Assembly (NCBI GenBank): GCA_910588415.1
Contig: CAJUPK010000075.1
Span: forward strand, 1 to 11,132
From: an uncultured Oscillospiraceae bacterium
Lineage (GTDB): Bacteria > Bacillota > Clostridia > Oscillospirales > Acutalibacteraceae
Direction of reading: 5' to 3'
Length of the DNA stretch: 11,132 nucleotides
Below, in pieces: positions 7,240-11,132 of the stretch. The position numbers and the translations under genes are program-made. Each line of letters begins with the position of its first letter. Position 1 is the stretch's first letter. The notes under the pieces are model-generated. The model did no database searches, had not been told where the DNA came from, and saw only the letters and a program-made list of their open reading frames with translations.

Positions 7240-7542
7240 TCCGGCAGGCGACTGTTTTGTGGTTAGGGGAAACTCCGCGGTTTGCGCAAAGCGCAGCACC
7301 GTAGACCTTTTGAAAAGCGTTGCAGGGGACATTTGGGAGAGATAGACCCGCTCCCGGCCGTTTTCTTGGCACACAATAAAGGACTTGGGCAGTTCTGCCG
7401 TCACATTTACCACCCGGCCCTCCTGCTGGGCCAGGGCCAGGTATTCCTTGGTGCGCTTGGAACCTGTGGTGTTGTCCAGGTCGAACACGCCTATAATACT
7501 GTTTGTCATAACAATGGTATCTTGCCCCAAATGCAGGTACAT
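7237..7542 (-). CDS. remB: RemB-like (YaaB, DUF370) regulatory protein
   Basis: A 101-residue protein that begins MYLHLGQDTIV, the characteristic start of the DUF370 family member encoded between recF and gyrB in Bacillus (YaaB/RemB). The related RemA is a DNA-binding activator of biofilm matrix genes; the role of this protein here is inferred from family only. The conserved early part is about 1-50, with a variable C-terminal tail. The same frame stays open upstream to 7632, but the family start matches the ATG at 7542, which has AGGAAAGG about 12 bases upstream. It lies between recF and the zinc-ribbon gene, with a 340-base spacer before it. Confidence 0.9.
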   Translation of the reverse strand: MYLHLGQDTIVMTNSIIGVFDLDNTTGSKRTKEYLALAQQEGRVVNVTAELPKSFIVCQENGRERVYLSQMSPATLFKRSTVLRFAQTAEFPLTTKQSPAG

Positions 7543-7882
7543 TTGCAATATTTTTCCTTTCCTGTGGAAAAAAATCCCTGTTTTTCTTTTGCTGGAGGTG
7601 AAATTTGCCCTTTTTAGAAGCCGTGTGCCCATTGGAATGGCGCGGAGACATTCCAGAGATTTGGGCGGGGCAGGGCAAAACTTTTGGAAAACTTCCCTGC
7701 CTTTTCTGGACTTTTCCCAGGAAAGCCCGTGAAATTCCCGGCAAAGACTGCGCTGGATTCAGGTGGTGTTGGTACAACTTTTATGTTTTCACGTTTCCAC
7801 AGAATTTTGTCCCTGTGTGGAAAACCCGGTTCTGTTCATTTTATTCTCGCATACCCCGCGCCGGTTAGGCTGCTGGGAACCT
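7543..7882. other. recF-remB spacer with DnaA-box-like sites
   Basis: A 340-base non-coding stretch. On the minus strand it has two exact TTTTCCACA sites (7563-7571 and 7816-7824), which fit the DnaA box TTWTNCACA. On the plus strand GTTTCCACA (7793-7801) is one base off. The 7793 and 7816 sites face each other as an inverted pair and could also form a hairpin. A further stem GGCAGGG/CCCTGCC (7669-7675/7695-7701) encloses two AAAACTT repeats. Short open frames here on both strands show no family features. Confidence 0.6.
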
Positions 7883-9031
7883 TTAGTCGGCGGTAAGGTA
7901 GACCTCCTCTGGGTATACGGTTCCCGCCTGCACCTGGAAGCGCATACCAGTCTCCATGGCGCTGACCACCTCTGGCTCGCAGCAGGTGATAAATACCTGC
8001 TGGCCGTGGAGCTGATTGAGCAGGTAGTCCTGCCGGGCTTTGTCCAGCTCGCTGAGCACATCGTCCAGCAGCACAATAGGCGTTTCCCCGGAAAATTCCG
8101 CCAGGATCTTTGCTTCAGCCAGCTTCATGGCCAGGACTGCGCTTCTCTGCTGGCCCTGGGAGCCATAGGCCTTGGCGGAGACGCCGTTGATGGAGATTTC
8201 TATGTCGTCCCGGTGGGGGCCAGCCGAGGTGAAGCCTGTGCGCACGTCCGAGGAGAGAGTGCGGGCCAGCTCCTGGAGAAAAAGGCTTTCGGTTTCCTCC
8301 CGGCTGCCCTGGTCCTCCTCCGGGCATTTGAAGGAAGGGGCATATGTCATCTCAATCTGCTCCCGGCCCCGGCCAATACCCCCAAAAATTTCCTGCAGAT
8401 GGGGCCGCAGCCTGCGGATGAACCCCTTTCTCTGTTCCATCACCCGGGAGCCTAAACTGGCAATCTTGGCGTCCCAAATGCTGACTGTATCAGAGAGGCT
8501 GGGATTTTTGGCAATCTCCTTGAGCAGGGCGTTTCGTTGGGACAGGGCCCGACGGTAGGAGCTGATAAGCTGGGCATAGCTGGGCTTAATCTGGCATAGG
8601 GCGGTATCTAAAAACTTCCGGCGGTGGGGAGGGCCCTCTTTGATGAGCATGAGATGCTCTGGAGAAAAGATGACAGCCCGCACCTTGCCCACCAGGGCGC
8701 TGCCGCTGTTCTTCTTTACCTCGTTGATCCAGCTGGTCCTGCGGCCCCCATCGATTTGAAGCATCACGTTCTGCTCCCGGTCCTCGCTGAAAAAATCCAG
8801 CTCCAGGGCTGTGCCGGAGGCGTTTTTTCCGGTCTCTGGGTCCAGCCTGGGCAGTTCCCCGTCCTTGGCGCCCCGGAAGGAGTGGCCCCCTGTAAACAGC
8901 CAGAGGCCCTCCAGCAAATTGGTCTTTCCCTGGGCATTGCCCCCGTAGATTACATTGACCTCCTCGCAGGGGAAGAGCTCGTCCTCCTCCAGATTGCGAA
9001 AATCCCGGAAGGCGTAGCGCATCACAAACAT
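7883..9031 (-). CDS. recF: DNA replication and repair protein RecF
   Basis: An SMC/ABC-type ATPase of 382 residues that, with RecO and RecR, loads RecA at single-strand gaps and supports restart of stalled forks. It has Walker A GGNAQGKT (30-37), the ABC signature region SQGQQRS (291-297) and Walker B PIVLLDDVLSELD (318-330) with Asp323-Asp324. The usual Walker A is GENAQGKT, so Gly31 replaces the common Glu. SPEHLMLIKEGPPHRRKFLD is the typical RecF middle motif. The ATG at 9031 aligns with the family start and overlaps the end of the S4 gene by 10 bases; an ATG at 9022 would give a TGATG junction. Either way the two genes are translationally coupled. Length is normal. Confidence 0.98.
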   Translation of the reverse strand: MFVMRYAFRDFRNLEEDELFPCEEVNVIYGGNAQGKTNLLEGLWLFTGGHSFRGAKDGELPRLDPETGKNASGTALELDFFSEDREQNVMLQIDGGRRTSWINEVKKNSGSALVGKVRAVIFSPEHLMLIKEGPPHRRKFLDTALCQIKPSYAQLISSYRRALSQRNALLKEIAKNPSLSDTVSIWDAKIASLGSRVMEQRKGFIRRLRPHLQEIFGGIGRGREQIEMTYAPSFKCPEEDQGSREETESLFLQELARTLSSDVRTGFTSAGPHRDDIEISINGVSAKAYGSQGQQRSAVLAMKLAEAKILAEFSGETPIVLLDDVLSELDKARQDYLLNQLHGQQVFITCCEPEVVSAMETGMRFQVQAGTVYPEEVYLTAD

Positions 9032-9246
9032 GGCGGTATCCCGGCGACCTGAAAGGTTCTTCCGGCCGCGCTGACCTGGTCGCCAGGCCGCAGCTTTTTG
9101 CCCCGCATGGTGCAGGGAGCGCCGTTTACCTGCACCTGCCCCTGCAGCACAGCCTCTTTGGCCTGCCCGCCTGTGTCCACCAGGCCGGTGAGCTTTAGGA
9201 AGGCGTCCAGCCGGATGTACTCTGTGTGAATCTCTATGGTTTCCAT
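9022..9246 (-). CDS. yaaA: S4-domain RNA-binding protein YaaA/RlbA type
   Basis: A 74-residue S4-fold protein. Its core reads IRLDAFLKLTGLVDTGGQAK followed by VQVNG and a GKKLRPGD turn, the typical alpha-L RNA-binding motif. The homologue between dnaN and recF in Bacillus (YaaA, also called RlbA) is about 71 residues and is linked to ribosome assembly; that role is from the family. ATG at 9246 is favoured by GGAG six bases upstream. ATG at 9258, giving 78 residues, is possible, with GGGAG 11 bases upstream. Its stop overlaps the recF start. Confidence 0.93.
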   Translation of the reverse strand: METIEIHTEYIRLDAFLKLTGLVDTGGQAKEAVLQGQVQVNGAPCTMRGKKLRPGDQVSAAGRTFQVAGIPPCL

Positions 9247-9258
9247 ATGGCTCTCCAT

Positions 9259-9601
9259 GTTCTCAATCTCTCCCTTTCTAAAAGGAGTGGGATAAGGTTC
9301 TATGGGATATTCTGCTGAGTATTAGGGTCTGTTTAAAAACCGCAAAACCATCCTTTTGTTCCAAGCAGAAGCTTTCTGTGTTGGAAATCGGGGTTTCCGT
9401 CTTGCAGCCTCTTGTTTTGATTCTAAACTCCCGCATTTTCCCTATTTCCAAGCAATCCCTACTGGGACGGCAGCTGGGAGGAGCCCGCGGCTCCTCTATC
9501 CCTGGTTACAGCCTCTGGTCAAAAAGAGGTTTTCCCCAGCTGCTTTTAAAAATGTGGACAAAACTTCAGCCAAGGGGACGGCGTTATGGGTGGGCTGTCG
9601 C
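9259..9601. other. dnaN-yaaA spacer
   Basis: A 343-base stretch without a supported gene. The main feature is a GC-rich hairpin at 9478-9496 (listed separately). A DnaA-box-like TTGTCCACA, one base off, lies on the minus strand at 9553-9561, and TTTTCCCCA, also one base off, at 9529-9537 on the plus strand. No promoter with two good boxes was found for the S4-recF pair, so it may be read from dnaN. Confidence 0.6.
9478..9496. other. GC-rich hairpin downstream of dnaN
   Basis: GAGGAGCC-CGC-GGCTCCTC, an 8-bp perfect stem with a 3-base loop, 106 bases past the dnaN stop. No T-run follows on either strand. It could attenuate or pause transcription into yaaA-recF, or protect the dnaN message; the role is inferred only. 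Confidence 0.6.
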
Positions 9602-10705
9602 TCAGTCGCTTTTCAGGCGCACGGGCAGCACTAGGAACAAAAAGCTGTCTCCCTCTTTGGGCTGGATCGTCATGGGGCTTAGGGGCCCGCTGAGCCCCAC
9701 GCGGATCTCATCGCACTCGGTGTTGCGCAGGGCGTCCAGAAGATAGCGGTTGTTAAAGCCGATCTCCACATCCTCCCCTTCCAGCTCCACGGAAAGCTGG
9801 TCGCTGGCCCGGCCCATGGAGGTGGTGCAGAGAAGCTTTAGCTCTGTACTGGAAAATATACAGCGCACCGGGCTTTTCAGCCGGTCGGTGATCAGCAGGG
9901 ACACCCGCTCTACGCTGTCTATAATATCCCGGGAGCGCATGACCACCGTGGTCTTGCTGTTGGTGGGGATGGTGGCCTTATAGTTGAGAAATTCTCCCTC
10001 CAGCAGGCTGGAGATCACCGTATAATTCTCTATCTTGAACAGGATATGCCGCTGTCCGGCGCAGAGTTCTACCGGATTTTCTGAATCCTTCAGCAGGCGC
10101 TGGATCTCTGAAAGGGTCTTGCCAGGCACCACAAAGGAGAATTTTTCTTTGTAGTCCACAGGCTCTGTGCGCTTGGCCAGCCGGTAGCCGTCCACAGCCA
10201 CCACGTCCAGCAGGCCGTTTTCTATGCTGAACAGGCTGCCCTGGTGGATGGGCTTGGCGTCGCTTTCCGCCACAGCAAACACGGTCTGGCGAATCAGGCT
10301 TTTCAGCACATGGGCGGAAAGCTTCAGCTGGGTAGAGTCCGAGACCCGGGGCAGTTCGGGAAATTCCGCGGCAGGGATGCCAATAATGGAGAAGTGGCTG
10401 TTGCCGCTTTCAATGGAAGCCATATCCTTGTCATCGATGCTGACGGAGATGGCCTCGTCCGGGGTCCGGCGGACAATGTCGGAGAAAATTTTAGCGCTGA
10501 GAACCGAGCGGCCCTCCTCCTGGACCCGGGCGGGGATCACCGTGGTAATGCCTAGTTCCAGGTCATAGGCGCAGAGTTCCAGCTGGTTTTCGCTGGCATG
10601 GAGGAGGATGCCCTCTAGGGCCGGAATGGAGGTCTTTGTGGAAACAGCTCTTTGTATGTTGGACACAGCTTCTGTGATGTCCGCTTTGTTGACGGTAAAT
10701 TTCAT
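9602..10705 (-). CDS. dnaN: DNA polymerase III beta subunit (sliding clamp)
   Basis: The ring-shaped clamp that tethers the replicative polymerase and binds many repair proteins through its hydrophobic pocket. At 367 residues it has the standard family length, enough for the three repeated clamp folds. The start MKFTVNKADITEAVSNIQRA, the middle YRLAKRTEPVDYKEKFSFVV, the NNRYLLDAL segment and the C-terminal end SFLFLVLPVRLKSD are all typical. The ATG at 10705 aligns with the family start; AAAGGA is 13 bases upstream, a weak spacing. The upstream 427 bases hold the origin-type elements and no dnaA end. Confidence 0.99.
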   Translation of the reverse strand: MKFTVNKADITEAVSNIQRAVSTKTSIPALEGILLHASENQLELCAYDLELGITTVIPARVQEEGRSVLSAKIFSDIVRRTPDEAISVSIDDKDMASIESGNSHFSIIGIPAAEFPELPRVSDSTQLKLSAHVLKSLIRQTVFAVAESDAKPIHQGSLFSIENGLLDVVAVDGYRLAKRTEPVDYKEKFSFVVPGKTLSEIQRLLKDSENPVELCAGQRHILFKIENYTVISSLLEGEFLNYKATIPTNSKTTVVMRSRDIIDSVERVSLLITDRLKSPVRCIFSSTELKLLCTTSMGRASDQLSVELEGEDVEIGFNNRYLLDALRNTECDEIRVGLSGPLSPMTIQPKEGDSFLFLVLPVRLKSD

Positions 10706-10799
10706 GGGGAGTGTTCTGTCCTTTCTGTGATATTTAAAGTGGGTGGATGGTTTATGGTTTGAAAAATGCTTTTGCAGAGGTTCATGCTGTTTGTCATTG

Positions 10800-10828
10800 T
10801 TTATACTTGTTAGATTTAGAAGCAGTAA
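10800..10828 (-). promoter_or_regulatory. Candidate dnaN promoter
   Basis: On the minus strand TATAAA (10805-10800) is a good -10 box, and TTACTG (10828-10823) stands 17 bases before it but matches the -35 consensus poorly. The stretch also belongs to the DnaA-trio region, so base composition alone may explain the -10 box. Confidence 0.3.
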
Positions 10829-10831
10829 TAG
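10811..10831 (-). other. DnaA-trio element
   Basis: Read on the plus strand in steps of three: TAG ATT TAG AAG CAG TAA TAG, directly before GGG. Six of the seven triplets have A in the middle and G or A last, and the five nearest the box are unbroken. In published origins such 3'-GAT-like triplets bind DnaA on single strands and start unwinding; here they lie 13 bases from an exact DnaA box in the right orientation. Confidence 0.6.
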
Positions 10832-10844
10832 GGGCTGTTAAATG

Positions 10845-10853
10845 TGTGGAAAA
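10845..10853 (-). other. DnaA box
   Basis: TTTTCCACA on the minus strand, an exact fit to TTWTNCACA and the box nearest to the trio element. Confidence 0.75.
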
Positions 10854-11057
10854 AGGAAAGCCCCCTAGAAAACCCCTGCTTGGGGAGAAAAAAATTTGCA
10901 CGCCGGGCTGTGTAAAGAAAATGGGAAAAGTGAAATGCTGGGATACGTTTCCACAGGGAGTTGAAACCATGTTGGTGGAATGTGGGGGAAAAGTGGAAAA
11001 GCGGCGGGGTTCAGGGCCCTTGCTGGAGAGGGGATTTTCTCACTTTCTATGCTTTGT

Positions 11058-11111
11058 GAGAGCAAGGGAAAAAGTTTCGCCAGCCTTTTCAAAGGCTGCG
11101 AGGTGTGGAGC
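11058..11111. repeat. Right copy of 54-bp terminal inverted repeat
   Basis: Exact reverse complement of bases 1-54. This copy continues past the repeat edge into a hairpin GTGGAGC-AGA-GCTCCAC (11105-11121), of which the left copy keeps only the first-encountered half at base 1-7. The internal CAGCCTTT/AAAGGCTG hairpin is shared. It lies between the origin-type region and the expected position of dnaA. Confidence 0.95.
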
Positions 11112-11132
11112 AGAGCTCCACGGTCTTGCGCG

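Larger units (their letters stand above)
10800..11000. other. oriC-type region upstream of dnaN
   Basis: Non-coding DNA in the dnaA-dnaN position. It contains an exact DnaA box on the minus strand (10845-10853), near-matches at 10909-10917 (CTTTACACA, minus), 10947-10955 (GTTTCCACA, plus) and 10992-11000 (TTTTCCACT, minus), each one base off TTWTNCACA, a G-tract (10831-10834) and a DnaA-trio run (10811-10831). Past the trios toward dnaN the DNA is AT-rich (about 10790-10820). This order matches the basal unwinding module of Bacillus between dnaA and dnaN, with opening directed toward dnaN. A short CCCC/GGGG hairpin followed by TTTT on the minus strand (about 10867-10884) could end a dnaA transcript. 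Confidence 0.65.

Noticed and set aside
7543..7632. N-terminal extension of remB to 7632
   Set aside because: The family start MYLHLG matches the ATG at 7542, and the 30 extra residues are basic and unlike DUF370.
7605..7868. Plus-strand 87-codon frame in the recF-remB spacer
   Set aside because: No ribosome site, biased composition, and overlap with the DnaA-box cluster; no sign of a real protein.
10865..11092. Minus-strand 75-codon frame in the origin region
   Set aside because: It covers the terminal repeat and DnaA-box sites and has no homology pattern; it is not the end of dnaA.

Overview
The window carries the replication-initiation gene cluster of a low-to-moderate-GC Gram-positive bacterium. 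The order, read on the minus strand from right to left, is dnaN, an S4-domain gene (yaaA type), recF, remB, a zinc-ribbon membrane protein, gyrB and gyrA. This dnaN-yaaA-recF-remB-gyrB-gyrA order is the classic Bacillota layout. The sequence style of GyrB and GyrA and the G+C-rich coding against AT-rich spacers suggest a Clostridia member, most likely a gut Oscillospiraceae-type organism. That placement is inference. dnaA, expected just upstream of dnaN, is not in the window; the right end stops 427 bases before dnaN in non-coding DNA.

Right end (10706-11132): the dnaA-dnaN type spacer. It holds a consensus DnaA box, several near-matches, a G-tract and a run of DnaA-trio triplets in the order and orientation of the Bacillus-type unwinding module. 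I read this as all or part of oriC. A further cluster of DnaA-box-like sites lies in the recF-remB spacer (7543-7882).

Middle (3960-10705): dnaN encodes the sliding clamp. It is followed by the small S4 RNA-binding protein, whose stop codon overlaps the recF start, then recF (gap repair and replication), remB (DUF370 regulator), an unnamed CxxC/CxxC two-helix membrane protein with a disordered Q/S/P-rich tail, and gyrB. gyrB has its own strong sigma-A-type promoter (6104-6132).

Left part (1-3959): an unusually AT-rich 324-base spacer with three phased TTCATGAW motifs separates gyrB from gyrA. Beyond gyrA is the only plus-strand gene, a lipoprotein with a C-terminal domain resembling LprI/DUF1311. 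It converges on gyrA. The convergence zone (713-1049) contains a bidirectional terminator flanked by two diverged palindromes of one family.

The two ends of the window carry the same 54-base sequence as a perfect inverted repeat (1-54 and 11058-11111). This fits either a dispersed repeat at which an assembly broke, making the window a whole contig, or a pair of repeats flanking the origin-proximal block.

I found no new enzymatic system. The main points of interest are the origin architecture, the repeats and the regulatory spacers. No tRNA, rRNA, CRISPR array or transposase gene was seen.
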